From Isochrysis galbana (Eukaryota > Haptophyta > Isochrysidales > Isochrysidaceae), in assembly GCA_018136815.1 (NCBI GenBank), contig CM030942.1, positions 3,724,574 to 3,788,573 on the forward strand: a stretch of DNA of 64,000 nucleotides, written 5' to 3'. The position numbers and the translations under genes are program-made. The notes beneath the pieces are model-generated. The model saw nothing but the letters and a program-made list of their open reading frames with translations, was not told the origin of the DNA and made no database searches. This document shows, piece after piece, positions 33,239 through 44,747 of this stretch. Within the stretch, counting starts at the first letter, position 1. Each line of letters starts with the position of its first letter.

Positions 33239-33979
33239 TGTGCATGCACCTAGAGTTGCATCATGGTACATGGTATTCGTAAGGTATAGTCGACAAGGAC
33301 AAGGCACGAGGGACAAGGACAAGGGCTAAAACTCACTACTCGTACTCGCTACTCGCCACAGGTACGGCGTACATGCTAACCCGAACACGCCGCGGTTATC
33401 TACTCGTCGCTACTCTCGCCGTTGCGAAATCGAAAGGCACGCTTGCCGGAGCGAAAGCACGCCGTCGATTGGAGGTCATAAGAGGTGCTCATCCCCAACG
33501 CACTTGCCTGCCCAACTACTCTTTGCCCGACGTGCGTCGATGGAGATGCTGGAGCCGTGCCGCATGCGCTGCGAAGGACGGGCTCTCACGGCGAAGGCCA
33601 GCTCGCACCGCTTCCACGGCTCCATCTCCTACTCCGCAGCCTCCGCGAGCGTCGGTGGCATAGACTCCCGCACCGCCGCTATCGCTTTGCAAGCAAAGCG
33701 ACGGTGGTAGAGGCGGCAATGCGTCGGCGGCCAGCGCGGCGTCGGCGGCAGCCGGTACGGCGACCGCGGTCTCCGCGGCGACGACGGCGGATGCCGCGGC
33801 GGCGGGAGGCCGGCGTGCTAACGCCGTAGAAGCGAAGGCGGGGTCGAAGAGGGGGGGGGGGAGAGGAGGGCGATCTTCCGCGCCGCGCGCCGCGCGGCTC
33901 CTCCGCCGCGCGCGGCCGAACCTTTCTAACGTTCCGAGAATAGGCTTTTATGAAGCTCGAAATAGAAGACTTCATAATA

Positions 33980-34188
33980 ACATCCTCTCTCTCTCTTCCT
34001 CCTCTTCTTCTTCTTCTTCTTCTTCTTCTTCTTCTTCTTCTTCTCTTCTTCTTCTTCTTCTTCTTCTTCTTCTTCTTCTTCTTCTTCTTCTTCTTCTTCT
34101 TCTTCTTCTTCTTCTCTCTCTCTCTCTCTCTCTCTCCCCCCCCCCCCCCCCGCCTCTCTCTCTCTCTCTCTTCATCTCTCTCTCTCTC

Positions 34189-34252
<64 letters not shown>

Positions 34253-34558
34253 TCTCCTTTCTCTCCCCCCCTCGGTCTTCCTCTCTCCCGCCATCACCCC
34301 CTTCTTGTCCTCCTCTCCCTTCCGCTCCCGCCTCGCCCCCCCCCCTCCCCCCCCCCCTCTCCCCTCCCTTCCTCCGATGCCCCAGCGCTCTCTCTCCCCT
34401 CCCCTCCCCTTCCCCCCCTCTCCTTTGCCCCTCTCCTACTCAGCGCCATCCTAATCTTTAACGTAGGAGCCGGCCCACTCTTCTTCTGCTCTCTCCTGCT
34501 CTCCCTCGGCTTCCACGCTCTCTCCTACTCTCTCTCTCTCCTCTTCTCACGGAGCCAT
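33980..34558. repeat. TTC, CT and C-rich pyrimidine tract
   Basis: (TTC)n, then (CT)n, then C-rich sequence. It forms a very long polypyrimidine stretch directly before the splice-acceptor-like ATCAG at 34,557-34,561. A poly-Leu/poly-Phe open frame through it (from 33,950) is not believable as protein. Confidence 0.85.
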
Positions 34559-34561
34559 CAG

Positions 34562-36046
34562 GCGCCCACACCCACGCACTCTCTCACAAGACCTCACACC
34601 GTCGAAGAGTACCGAGACTGGATGCTCCGCTGCACTCACGAGAGGCTGCCGGAGCGCTCGGCGCCCATTGAGGTCTACCAGCAGCTCTACGAGCGGCACG
34701 AGGCGGCCAGGGCACTCAAGCTTTCCAAAGGGGCAGGGACGAGCATCGGGACGCAGGCTGTGGGGGGCGAGCACCGCATCGAGTCTGTCCGCTCGCTCGG
34801 CGTAGCACGGCTGCTCTGGGCGCTCGCGCCGCCTTTAGGGCTGCATCACCTGTACCTGTGGCGCGATAGCTGCTTCGTGCTCCACGCGCTCACAGGAGGT
34901 GGCTTTCTGCTCGGCTGGCTGGCCGATGGAGCTGCGTTGTCATCGTACGTCGACGAGGCAAACGCGTCGCTCGCTGCGACGGCGCGCCGTTCGCCCATGA
35001 GCGGCGGAAGCGGCGGCTTCATCGATGGGGCTGGCCGGCTCTGCGCGCCTCCTCCGTCGCTCGGCGCGACGCGCTGGCTTGCAATGGTGGGTGCGGGCGC
35101 GTACTTGAGTTGCGTGATAGGTGCCGCGCTCCCGTCTGACTGGCTCCCGCTCGGTCGCGCCCACCCGCTGTTTGACCCTCGATGGGTGGTCCACGCTGGG
35201 CTCGGGGCGCTAGGCGCGTGGCTTGTCGGTTCGACGCCGCCACGCGCGTGCAGTGCGCGCGCGGCGTTCGCGGCGGCGGCAGGCGGCTCCATTTGCGCGA
35301 CGATGCATGCACGGGCGATCCTCGCTTTCACCGGCCCCTTCATCTTCGCCTTTTCACCACGGCTCTACCACCTAATCGCAGCGCTCTTGTTGCCGCTTGC
35401 GATCCGCTTCGCCGTGCTGCCCGCCGCCGCCGCCGCCGCCGCCTGCGCGCGCACAGGCCGGCGCGCACAGAGCGTGCTGCCGTGGAGACAACGGCCGGCC
35501 GGCACCAATGCGCGCCGGGCCCTCCTCCTTGGCGCATGCGTGCTTGGCGGATGGGCCGCCACCGCCCACGCCGCACGGATGGGCCGGCTACCGCTGCTCA
35601 CGGGCGTCGGGGGCGCCTTGCGCGACGTCATGGGTGGTGACCCGCGCGCAGCGTGGCTAGCGTTAAGGCGCGCGGCCGCATATTCAGCTGGCATGCGATT
35701 CCCGAGCGCGCCGGGCGGAGACGAGCCCGACAGTTCCGACGCCGAGCGCGCGGCGCGCGAGGAGCTCGGCCTGCCACTCGAGGGCGAGCTTGCGCTGTCG
35801 AATCTCAAGGCGGCTCACCGGGCCACGGCGCTCTCAACGCACCCGGACAAGCTGCCTGCGTCAGCGAGTGACGACGACCGGGCTGAGGCGGCCGCGCAGT
35901 TCGCGCGCGCGCAGGAGGCCTTCGAGCTGCTCGTCTCACGTGTCAATGCGCGCTCGATGGTAGGGGCTGCCAAGGAGAACGCAGCGGGTGGTGGGCGCAG
36001 CCCCCACAAGCCGCGAGAGAGCCCCGGAGCGCGCGAGGAGCTCTGA
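34562..36046 (+). CDS. DNAJC22: DNAJC22-like multi-pass membrane J-domain protein (5' end uncertain)
   Basis: The exon starts after CATCAG (34,561) and runs open to 36,046 (about 494 residues); the first exon was not found. It begins TVEEYRDWMLRCTHERLPER. Several hydrophobic spans follow; the first (VARLLWALAPPLGLHHLYLW, then FVLHALTGGGFLLGWLAD) has the GLHHxYLxR pattern of TM2-type domains. At the C-terminus is a J-domain (GELALSNLKAAHRATALSTH followed by PDKLP, so the HPD tripeptide is intact). A TM2/polytopic region with a C-terminal J-domain is the architecture of DNAJC22/Wurst, an Hsc70 co-chaperone linked in Drosophila to clathrin-mediated endocytosis. The tail (SPHKPRESPGAREEL) is low complexity. 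Confidence 0.75.
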   Translation, partial: APTPTHSLTRPHTVEEYRDWMLRCTHERLPERSAPIEVYQQLYERHEAARALKLSKGAGTSIGTQAVGGEHRIESVRSLGVARLLWALAPPLGLHHLYLWRDSCFVLHALTGGGFLLGWLADGAALSSYVDEANASLAATARRSPMSGGSGGFIDGAGRLCAPPPSLGATRWLAMVGAGAYLSCVIGAALPSDWLPLGRAHPLFDPRWVVHAGLGALGAWLVGSTPPRACSARAAFAAAAGGSICATMHARAILAFTGPFIFAFSPRLYHLIAALLLPLAIRFAVLPAAAAAAACARTGRRAQSVLPWRQRPAGTNARRALLLGACVLGGWAATAHAARMGRLPLLTGVGGALRDVMGGDPRAAWLALRRAAAYSAGMRFPSAPGGDEPDSSDAERAAREELGLPLEGELALSNLKAAHRATALSTHPDKLPASASDDDRAEAAAQFARAQEAFELLVSRVNARSMVGAAKENAAGGGRSPHKPRESPGAREEL

Positions 36047-36289
36047 GGATCTAAGAGTTCGCGCCCTCGTGTTCGAGGCCGACACACACTGCAAGCTCGG
36101 GTCGTGCGCCTGCAATTCGTGGCACTTTCGCACGGACATGACGGCGGTCGTACCGTATGTCCTACTTGCATGCGACGTAGGAGGCCCCCCTTTTCCGCCG
36201 TTGCTTTAGCACGTAGGTGACGCAAGCAATCGCACTATTTAAAGTTTGGATGCGGCGTAGGAAACCGATGATGTTAATGTTTATGGTAG

Positions 36290-36545
36290 GACGGTCAAAT
36301 AGGGTTTTTTAAACTATTAGTAGGAGCTGGGTTGCATTTTTTGACCGTGGCGCGTCGGCGCGATGCCCCATAAATAAATTACCTCCAACTCCAAGGACCA
36401 GGGGGGCCCGCCTGCCACTACGAAAATCTTCGCCTAGAAATGGTGCGATTCGCCCCCTCTCTCCCCCCTCCGTCCTCCGCCACGCGCGCTCACGCTCACG
36501 CTCTACGCTCTACCCGTAAAGAATTTGCAGTCGCGCCCGCGGGGG
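36290..36545 (+). repeat. Dispersed repeat, inverted copy at 59,140-59,372
   Basis: Shared landmarks in order: GACGGTCAAATAGGG, GCATTTTTTGACCGTGGCGC, GCGATGCCCCATAAA, ACGAAAATCTTCGCC, AATGGTGCGATTCGCCCCCT and GCTCTACCCGTAAAGAA. The same series occurs in reverse order and orientation at 59,372-59,140. Partial pieces lie near 54,130 and 56,060. No open frame; a non-autonomous element is likely. Confidence 0.7.
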
Positions 36546-38290
36546 CGATCGTTGCCTTGATATCTAACTAAGCTACATTGGGCATGTGACATTTGATTTC
36601 CGCCCACAAGCCACAAGGGTCAAGCGACCATCCTGCAGCATAGCATCCGGCGACCATTCACAATTTGATACAGAGGCGGCAGGCGGCGTGTGATTCTAGG
36701 AAATCGTTATTTCCAAGGAGAAGCATGGGCGCCTTCGTTCGACGACGAGAAAGCAGTGCCGAAATTCGACACCGGCAAGGGAGAAAACCAACGTCCCTAG
36801 CCCTAGAGTGGTAGAAGTAGGGAGAAAATTATACTAGATAACCTCTTCCTCTTCATGCACCCCGGGGGTAAAGCGTAAAGCGCCGAAGTCTCTGGCCGTC
36901 CTATATCCTATAATACATAATACACGCTAGCACGGAGGTATATTACAACCGATTTCTACAGACTACACCATGACGGCACCGCATTCTCAGAGGAATCGGT
37001 GCTCATGATGATTTCTTGTTTCTTATCGGTTATCGGTGACATCAGCTTGTCCCATTGGCCATTGGCCATTGGGTTTCTTACGTATCGGCGGATTCTTGGG
37101 GCTTGGGGTCCCCCGACAAGCCCCCCTCTCTGCCACCCCTCCGGTATGTAAAAAATAAGTGTTGAGCCACGAGCCACGCGCGGCGCGCCGAAGCTCTGTT
37201 GGCGCTCCCCTGTTGCGCGTACATAGGAGCTATTTCTTGCTCCTTCAGTTTCTTGTTCATGAGCGGTGCCCTTTCCCTTTCGCTCTATGTAGGTCACAGT
37301 GTGAGGTTCTGGTGCCGAAAGGTGACAATAAGGGCTCGCTCCAGCGGCTATCTCCCCGGGTGCCGGGGACTTAGCCGCTGCAGCGGCCGCGGAGGCCCGC
37401 CGCGCGCCGCTCCCCTCCCCCCCCCTTCCCCCACTCCTCTCTGGCAGCCCAGCTTGCCACAGGGGTGTACTCGCGCGGCCAACACCAGTGGTAAGCCCCC
37501 CCACGCTGCCTGCCGCGATGTGCCCCTTCACGCTCGCCGCGCTCACCTCCAGGTCGTTCTCGCACTCCCCCCCTTCGCAGCGCGCAGACGAGCGCCAGAA
37601 GCCAGGTGCGAGCAGCGCGCGCGCAGCGCGAGCCCCCCGCCCGGCCTTGGCCTGGGTGTGCCATACCCAGCACCTGACCCCGCCCCAGCCCACACCCGCC
37701 TCGCAGCAAGCTTCCCTGGCTGAAAAGTCAGAGTTGGCGTCTCTCTCGGCAGGCGCGGCCGGTCAGCAGATCGGCTACAGGGCTCGAAGGGGTCGAATTG
37801 GGGGGGCAGTGCGCGTGTGTATTCGTAAGATATGTGTATGGACTGTCTGTGCGCCGCATGGCGACGCGCAGGCAGTCCATATGTGCGCGTCTAGAGCCTG
37901 ATTTCTAGTGTGTGTGGCATGTTTGAAAGGGCGCTGGGGGCACCATTCGTAACATAATTTAATGATATGTTTATGATAAATAAATCGATCTATCGTAGAG
38001 TTGTCAAATCACTTGTCGGTGAACGACAGAGAACTTATGTTTCCCGGTCGCTACATTTCAGTTGTTTCGCCGGGCCCTCACCCTCTCTAATCCTCCCCCG
38101 AGAGAATTCTCCTCTCCCGCCTCGCCTCTCGCGGCTGTCTCCCCGGGTGCCGGGGACTTGTCCGCTTGAGCCCAGTTTTTTCTTATTGTCCCCCAGCGGG
38201 ACTTTTTCTCACACTGTGTTCTTAGCACACGGACGGTCAATTTCCTTGTACACTGTCCTTATTAATGGGGTGGTTGGCTGTGGGGCCCTT
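36546..38290. other. Intergenic with small dispersed repeats
   Basis: The block TCTCCCCGGGTGCCGGGGACTT occurs at about 37,349 and 38,137 and, altered, at about 54,558, each time in the same orientation and followed by unrelated sequence. Open frames of 100-245 codons here are G/C-biased without a recognisable domain. Confidence 0.5.
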
Positions 38291-38292
38291 CG

Positions 38293-38347
<55 letters not shown>
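38291..38347. repeat. Poly-C homopolymer
   Basis: More than 50 consecutive C. The true length is uncertain, as such runs are poorly sequenced. Confidence 0.9.
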
Positions 38348-38699
38348 ACCGCTTCATAGACGCCGATCCGTTTTCAGAAACGATCGACGAAGGATTGGAT
38401 GGAGTCTGTTTCCCACTCGCCCGTAGTCACGAGCCGCGCGATCTCCCCTCGAGGTCCGAGATGGAGATCCTGTGCGCCAGACTCGCGAGATGTGGGGCGG
38501 CGCGGCGAGCGTCGACAGATCTGATGAGGTGCAGATTGAGAGTGAGGGAGCTCGATGCTGGAGATCCGTTCAGGTTGGGGCAATCCCACCCGCATCTCGC
38601 GGTGGGGATCGCATCTCCCGTCATCTCTGAGGGGCGTTTCATTGGGAGAGAGTGGAGCCGATGGTTTCTTCCGCGGGGGAGATGAGGAGCAGATTGTCG

Positions 38700-39158
38700 C
38701 TGTGAATCTCGGAGAAGAAGTGAGAGAGAGAGGAGAGAGAGAGAGGAAAGTCCGGGGAAAGGAGAAGAAGGACAAGAGAGAGAGAGAAGAGAGAGAAGAA
38801 AGTGAACGAGGAGTAGAAGTATAAGAGAGAGAGAGAGAGAGAGAAAAGAGGAGAAGCAAGAGAGAGAGAAGAAAGAGTAAGAGAGTCAGTGAGAGAGAAA
38901 TGGAGTAGAAGTGAGAGAGAAAAGGAGAGGGGGAAAAAACGTGCGGGAGGAGGAGAGAAGAAAGGAGCGCGCGAGGACCTCGGACGCGGGAGGACGACGG
39001 CTGCAGGGAGAGAGATCTAAAGTAGCCGTGAGACGATTAGAGAGAGAGGAGAGAGGAGAGATCATCTCTAGATGATGGGGCGAGGAAGAGGGAGAGGGAG
39101 AGGGGGGGGAGGAGAGAAGAGAGAGAGAGAGGGGGGGTGGGGGGGGGGGGGGGGGGGG

Positions 39159-39218
<60 letters not shown>

Positions 39219-39724
39219 AGAGGAGAGAGAGAAGAGAGAGAGATTGAAGAGGGTACGAGCAGGGTGGAGATAGAAGAGTCTTCTCGTCTCGAGAAAGAAG
39301 AAGAGGGAAGAGGACGGACCCCGGGCGCAAGAAGAGCCACGCTGATGCATCTCGACCTCAACAGGGGTCGGAGCGGCAGCCACTCTCCCATTCGGGGCTG
39401 GGAGAAGGCAGGATGGATCCACTCCGTCGCCGCCCTCGAAACCGACGTCATATCAAGGGAGGACTCCTCGGTCTCGCCGCAGAGGCCGAGAGACACCTTC
39501 CTCCGTGCCTGCGCTATGACTCAGCTGGGCACTCATGGCTTCTTCGAGGAGGAGAAGAGGGAAGGATCCATCGCCGCTCCACTTCTGAAGCCGCAAAACA
39601 CTCAGTCAGCTCTCGTCGTCCAAGAGCACGAGGTCTGTCTTGGTCAGTTCCGTCGTGGCATTGACCTGGAGGACAACACGAGCTCCGCACCTGCTTTGCG
39701 TTTGGAATCACGCCCAGCCTCGAA
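38700..39724. repeat. GA-rich low-complexity block left of the gap
   Basis: GAGAGA tracts with a poly-G at about 39,131-39,160, followed by about 480 bp of more complex sequence (39,250-39,724) that shows no family signature in any frame. Confidence 0.7.
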
Positions 39725-39824
39725 NNNNNNNNNNNNNNNNNNNNNNNNNNNNNNNNNNNNNNNNNNNNNNNNNNNNNNNNNNNNNNNNNNNNNNNNNNNN
39801 NNNNNNNNNNNNNNNNNNNNNNNN
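39725..39824. other. Assembly gap (100 N)
   Basis: Exactly 100 N, a conventional placeholder for unknown length, with a GA microsatellite immediately to the right. Sequence continuity across it cannot be assumed. Confidence 0.98.
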
Positions 39825-39875
<51 letters not shown>

Positions 39876-39885
39876 GGAGGGAGAG

Positions 39886-39931
<46 letters not shown>

Positions 39932-40116
39932 AGGAGAGGAGAGGAGAGAGAGAGAGAAGAGAAGAGAGAGAGAGAGAGAGAGAGAAGGGAGAGGAGAGAG
40001 AGAGGGAGGAGAGGAGAGGAGAGGGGGAGAGAGAGAGAGAGAGAGAGAGAGGAGAGGAGGAGAGAGGAGAGAGAGAGAGGAGAGAGAGAGAGGAGAGAGG
40101 AGAGAGAGAGAGAGAG

Positions 40117-40171
<55 letters not shown>

Positions 40172-40298
40172 TGATGATGGGCGATGTACGCGGAGGGCAT
40201 GCGGGAGAGGAAGGGGGCGGGGCGTTTATGAGTAGAGAGAGAGGGAGAGAGAGAAAAGTCTGTGGGAGAACTCAGGGGGATGGGATGGAGAGGGGGAG

Positions 40299-40333
<35 letters not shown>

Positions 40334-40480
40334 AGAGGGACAGCGAGAGAAGAGAAGGGAGTGTATAAAATTAGATATAGAAGGAAGAGGAGGGAATCAG
40401 GAGGGAAGGAGGAAGGGCCCCCCGCGAGGGAGGGAGAAGAGAGAGACAGAGAGAGAGAGAAGGAGAAGGAGGTCCCCCCC
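39825..40480. repeat. GA-rich low-complexity block right of the gap
   Basis: About 340 bp of GA dinucleotides with GGAGA interruptions, then weaker GA-rich sequence. Arg/Glu and Ser/Leu open frames are shadows. Confidence 0.85.
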
Positions 40481-40582
40481 CCCCTTCTCCTCTCCTTCCC
40501 TCGCCCGTGCGTGCGTTGCGACGTACATCCCCCGCCCCCTCCGCCCCCCTCCCCCACCCCCCTTTCCCCCACCCCGGCCCGA

Positions 40583-41545
40583 ATGACCTTTTCTCGTGTT
40601 CGGGCCGTACAACTCACCTATGTCAACCGCGCTGGACTCTCCGACCGCAAATCTCTCCTGCAGTGGCTCCTCGCCCTCGCAGGGCTCCTCGATGCCCACC
40701 CTTACCTTCTCCACGGTCTTCGAGGAAGCGGCAACTTTCTCTCGTACGCTCACTCGGAGCGTATCTCGTCGACGTGGAAGGCATACTTCGACACACGCGC
40801 AAATGGGGGGTATCCCTTCAAGCCGGCCGCCAACAGGGACTGCCTCGCGCTGTATGAGCCTCACGAGTTGTGCAGTCTCGCTACGAGATACATACAGAGC
40901 AGAAGAGAGGGCAGATCGGGAGGGGAACACAAAGCCCGGGAGGCAGGCGGTGCAGACTGGAAGTGCCTAAACATTAGCTTCAACCCGTGGCTGCTAAAGC
41001 GGAGCAATTGCACGCACTTGGCGGTCGACGGGATGGGGTTGCAGATCAACATCGCCGCGACGTACAGTGCAGTGTTCAACCGGCTCGCGCCTAGCATCCC
41101 ACCATCGCGACGGATACTCCAAATGGCTAATGGTGCGCTTGCGCGGCACAACGCCTCCATGTACGGCGTTGTCCACGTGCGTCGCGCGGATAGGGATCGC
41201 GAGGAGTGCACGAACCCGACAACTATAGCCAACGAGATGCGGAAGCGGGCCAGCTCTGTGGACGGCTGGATAGTGTTCTCTTATAGCTCGCTTAAGCGTG
41301 TGTTGAACGGCAGCACAGCCCCCATCACCCACCAGGGTGATGGCGGCTACATGGCTTCTTTACGGCGGCAGGTTGAACACGTTGGTAAACCCTTGATCTA
41401 TGAGGACGACTTCATGCCCGCCTCAGACGGGTCGCAAGACAACTACCTTGCGTACGGGGTGGCCACGTGGCTAATGAAACTCGCAGACTTACGTGGCGTG
41501 TGCATTGACACCCGGTTTTGTGGCGCAGGATGCTCCAGTGTATGA
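40583..41545 (+). CDS. GDP-fucose O-fucosyltransferase-like protein
   Basis: ATG 40,583 gives 320 residues (MTFSRVRAVQLTYVNRAGLS); an upstream exon is possible because acceptor-like CAGs occur near the start. The core reads MYGVVHVRRADRDREEC, matching the HVRRGD-type donor-binding motif of O-fucosyltransferases (here RAD in place of RGD), then GWIVFSYSSLKRVL, PLIYEDDFMPAS and NYLAYGVATWLMKLADLRGV, the order seen in that superfamily (acceptor loop, D/ED, C-terminal helix). Such enzymes act in the secretory pathway on Ser/Thr of Cys-rich repeats or on glycans. No clear signal peptide or membrane anchor is visible, supporting a missing 5' exon. The superfamily call is moderate; the precise substrate is unknown. 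Confidence 0.6.
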   Translation: MTFSRVRAVQLTYVNRAGLSDRKSLLQWLLALAGLLDAHPYLLHGLRGSGNFLSYAHSERISSTWKAYFDTRANGGYPFKPAANRDCLALYEPHELCSLATRYIQSRREGRSGGEHKAREAGGADWKCLNISFNPWLLKRSNCTHLAVDGMGLQINIAATYSAVFNRLAPSIPPSRRILQMANGALARHNASMYGVVHVRRADRDREECTNPTTIANEMRKRASSVDGWIVFSYSSLKRVLNGSTAPITHQGDGGYMASLRRQVEHVGKPLIYEDDFMPASDGSQDNYLAYGVATWLMKLADLRGVCIDTRFCGAGCSSV

Positions 41546-41952
41546 TGTGACTCTGCACTCCCCTCCGGGGAGCGCGAGCAGCCATCGCTCACAGTTGCGG
41601 AGCAGCTCACGGGTGTTATGCTTGACGGATGGGAGGCTCGCTCTGATTGAATCATGTGGAGCTCGCATGCCAGATGTGCATGCGCCTCGAGGTCACTCCT
41701 ACACGTTGACACTTTTTGGGCATGCTTAGCATCGAGCGCAAAATAAGGGTCGGACATACATGGCGCAAGGCGTGATCTCAGCACTTGTAAAAAGAACATT
41801 CTTGAAAAAGTTGGCTAGGCTAGTGTAGACACTCCTTCCTCCGGGACCCCGCTGCCATCGCCCTCGCCTCCACCACTCCATCCTTCCCGCTCCCCACCTC
41901 ATTCCTCATTCCTTGTTCTTCGGTTTTTCCTCCGAGGGCAACTATCAGTTGG

Positions 41953-42110
41953 AGGGCAATTATCAGTAAACTGATAGAGTCATGGAGCGCGCGCCGCCTC
42001 GCTCTCCCTCGCTGCCGCGGCCCTCGCCGCGATGGACGAAGCAATGCAGGACACGCCCCTGCCGCCAAAGCGGCCGCGCCAGGATGACCCCCCAGCCAGT
42101 CAGCCAGGGG
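41953..42110 (+). mobile_element. LINE-family 5' fragment, divergent hairpin
   Basis: TATCAGT-AA-ACTGATA lies just before GAGTCATGGAGCGCGCGCC. The stem differs completely in sequence from the usual AAACTAT/ATAGTTT version but still pairs perfectly. A frame starting MERAPPRSPSLPRPSPRW follows and ends at a stop near 42,201. Bases 41,546-41,950 (3' of the fucosyltransferase-like gene) show nothing. Confidence 0.55.
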
Positions 42111-42742
42111 TGCACAGGAGCCAACGGGCCTCGCCCGCGCATCACCGAGAATAGCGAGCCCACAGTCAGCATGCTGGCGCAATGGCGCAATGGCCACAGC
42201 TAGCATGCAGCACACCCACATCACATCCCACAGCCACACCAGCCACACCGCACCAGAGGGACGCTCCACTAGGGAAGGAAGGCCTCCGGGCCGCGGGCCG
42301 GGACCCTACACAGCCGCGGTACCGCCCTCGTGCTCCGGCACGAGGGGCTGTATGGCGGTCGTACGCGAAAAATAAAACTACTTCTTGACTATGAGAGGGG
42401 TGTGGAGGGGAGCCTGGGACCCCCCAGCCTCCGCACCCTCCTCAGCTAGTATGATCTAGTATCTAGTATGTGCTGACCGGGCTACTCTCACCCATCGCTC
42501 TCCCTACATCCCTACATAGGAGAATTGCAACGGTGAATGAGTTCGTAGGTGACCCAACGTGCCGTTTCTGGGGGCTGGCTCCAGAAACGGTCCTACCTTC
42601 AAGAATTGTTTTCGCCGTCCTCCAGGAGGACCACGGCAGTACTGGGGGTTTAAATGAACATGAGTAAATACTGCTGTGAAGATTCACAGCTGCTTTAGCA
42701 CAATGTCCGTTCGGACTGTTGTTGTCCACGCGTCGCGTGGCG

Positions 42743-42862
42743 ATGGCCAAGCTGCGCCCGTGGAAGTCTGCCGCAAAGGCCAAGTGTGTGCGCTAGAGAG
42801 AGAGGGAGGGAGAAGGGAAGGGAGCGGGGGCGGGGGAGGGGGGCAAGAGGGGGGGGGGGGGG

Positions 42863-42938
<76 letters not shown>

Positions 42939-43539
42939 CTGCGCGAGCGGAGGTGCTGTACAGGGCTCTGGCCTCACCGAAGCCTTGCTCGCTTATCCGT
43001 GTCCCTCGTCTTAGGGGTTCCACCTCTAACGTGAGCCCTGGGTCACACGCCTCGTGGGAGCAACGCACCAAGGAGAGAGCGGAGGCAGCGGCAGCCAAGG
43101 CGGCGCAGCAAGCAGTGGACGATGAGATTCGACAGCACAAGATGGTGTGGCACAGCCGGCTCCCACCCTTAAGTACCCTTCCAAGAGCCTATGCAGGGAG
43201 GATTCAGCAGAGGGCAAGCATTGATCAGCTCAGCCTTCCCTGCGTTTCATGTGGCAGATGGCAAAGGAACGTAGGGAGGAGAAGGAGAGGCGTAAGGAAG
43301 AGAACAAGGCCAAGGGCTTGCAGTACCAAGTGGTGAGCCATGAGCACATACAACTTCTTCCTCGCTGCATGAATTGTGTTTCTTGTTCATATCACTGATG
43401 CAACCCCGCTCTTCGCCTGCAGATTTCAGACAGCCGCAAGCTCAAGAAGATGAGCCGCAAGCAGCTCAAGTTGATACGAAAGGCAGATACAACAGGCGTT
43501 AAGCCAATCCTCGCGAAGGAAAAGAAGCGCACTAAGTGA
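42743..43539 (+). CDS. CGR1: CGR1/CCDC86-type rRNA-processing protein, four exons
   Basis: Exons 42,743-42,783, 43,015-43,144, 43,258-43,332 and 43,423-43,539 join in frame through GTGTGT/TTAG, GTGTGG/GCAG and GTGAGC/GCAG introns to give 119 residues, the size of yeast Cgr1 (about 120). It starts MAKLRPWKSAAKAKGSTSNV, then SHASWEQRTKERAEAAAAKA, AKERREEKERRKEENKAKGL, and the family hallmark RKLKKMSRKQLKLIRKADTT. Cgr1 is a nucleolar coiled-coil protein needed for 60S ribosomal subunit biogenesis. Intron 1 carries a poly-G and (GA)n microsatellite (42,841-42,936). A strong call: four exons in one phase-consistent model with family-typical order and length. Confidence 0.85.
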
Positions 43540-43965
43540 AGCTGCTGCAGCATGTTGTTGCAAACATCGTCGTCAGGACAGGCCGAGTAGAGTGCAGATC
43601 CGAAAGATTGTATGAGAAAGGCCAGCGCTCGAATCGTTTTGTGATGGTCATCCCAACAGACTAGATTGGAAGTCCTCACCTAGACGGCAGAGATGACAAT
43701 CTACTCTCCGCATGTGTCACCAGGGGGGTTTTGGGCAAGAAGTCGCTAGTCCATTTGGAGGTTGGTGTCCTTCGAGATTAGATGGCAGCGCAACAAGCAT
43801 TCAATGCTTGAGTGCAGTTTTTACGAGTTGGGAGCGGTTGTAGCGTCAATGTGTGGTGAGTTACTTTGGGCGTTTGCTAAAACTAGATTCTTCTCTTCAT
43901 GAGCTTCCTTGTCTTTCTTCTTGTTTCCTCGTTGACGTCGTTTTCTATGTCGCTGTGAGCGCAAC

Positions 43966-44747
43966 CTATTTTATAAGTGGGGGTCAATGGAGGCCTCGCG
44001 CCCCCCTGACTCCATCGCGCGGACACCCCCCGGGGTGGGCCCGTACAACCAACAACCAACCTCAACTCTTGCCTTTTGGCGGGGGCTCGGCAATCATCAA
44101 TCATCATTCTGGCCGAGACCTCTAGTGGCTAGTGGGCGCGGGCCGAGAATCGCAATCCCACGCCTGCCCTCGAGCTGACACCCCCCATCCCCATCCCTAG
44201 CCGCTAGGCATACAAGGGCTTGCTAGGGGGGTCCCATGGCCAGCGAGGCGCGAGGCGAGCGTGGGAGAGGCTTAGGGTTAGGGGGCCGGGGGCTGAGCCC
44301 CAGCCTCCACTAGCTGCCACTGCCCACTGAGCTGCCCTTGCTGGCCCTCTGGGAGCCCTCAGAGGGCGGAACTATGGAGCAAATCGGAGAATCGGAGTGC
44401 AACGCGGTAGATCATCAACGACACATCTTCAAAAACTACGAATACTACCACGCTGTCGCATCCGCGATCGACCTCGGACTTTCGTGCTTCTTCGTGCCTC
44501 CTCGCGCTCGGTCGCGCTTGTTCGCCACGGAGTTTTACTCGTTGCTGAAGACTTTCCCCTAGCGCGAACGAAGCCTACCCACTACCCACTCGCTTCTTTC
44601 GTTTTCATGTACGTACATTTCCTTCTCAACCTACTTTTATAAGTGGGGGTCAATGGGGGCTTCGCGCCCCCCTCCCTCCAGCGCGGACACCCCCCGGGGT
44701 GGGCCCGTACATTCAACCTCAGCCCCTGCCCTCTGGCAGGGGCTTTA
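43966..44747. repeat. Pair of about 120-bp direct repeats flanking about 540 bp
   Basis: Copy A (43,966-44,092) and copy B (44,629-44,747) share TTATAAGTGGGGGTCAATGG, CGCGCCCCCCT and ACACCCCCCGGGGTGGGCCC, ending in a GGCAGGGGCT-type motif. The DNA between contains no element protein. The layout fits terminal direct repeats of a small non-autonomous element, or a simple segmental duplication. Confidence 0.65.

Noticed and set aside
33950-34558. Poly-Leu/poly-Phe N-terminal extension of the DNAJC22-like gene
   Set aside because: A TTC/CT microsatellite that better fits a polypyrimidine tract before the CATCAG acceptor.
36956-37693. A 245-codon minus-strand open frame
   Set aside because: Mixed composition, no domain, and it overlaps a dispersed GGGTGCCGGGGACTT repeat; possibly one exon is hidden, but not supportable.
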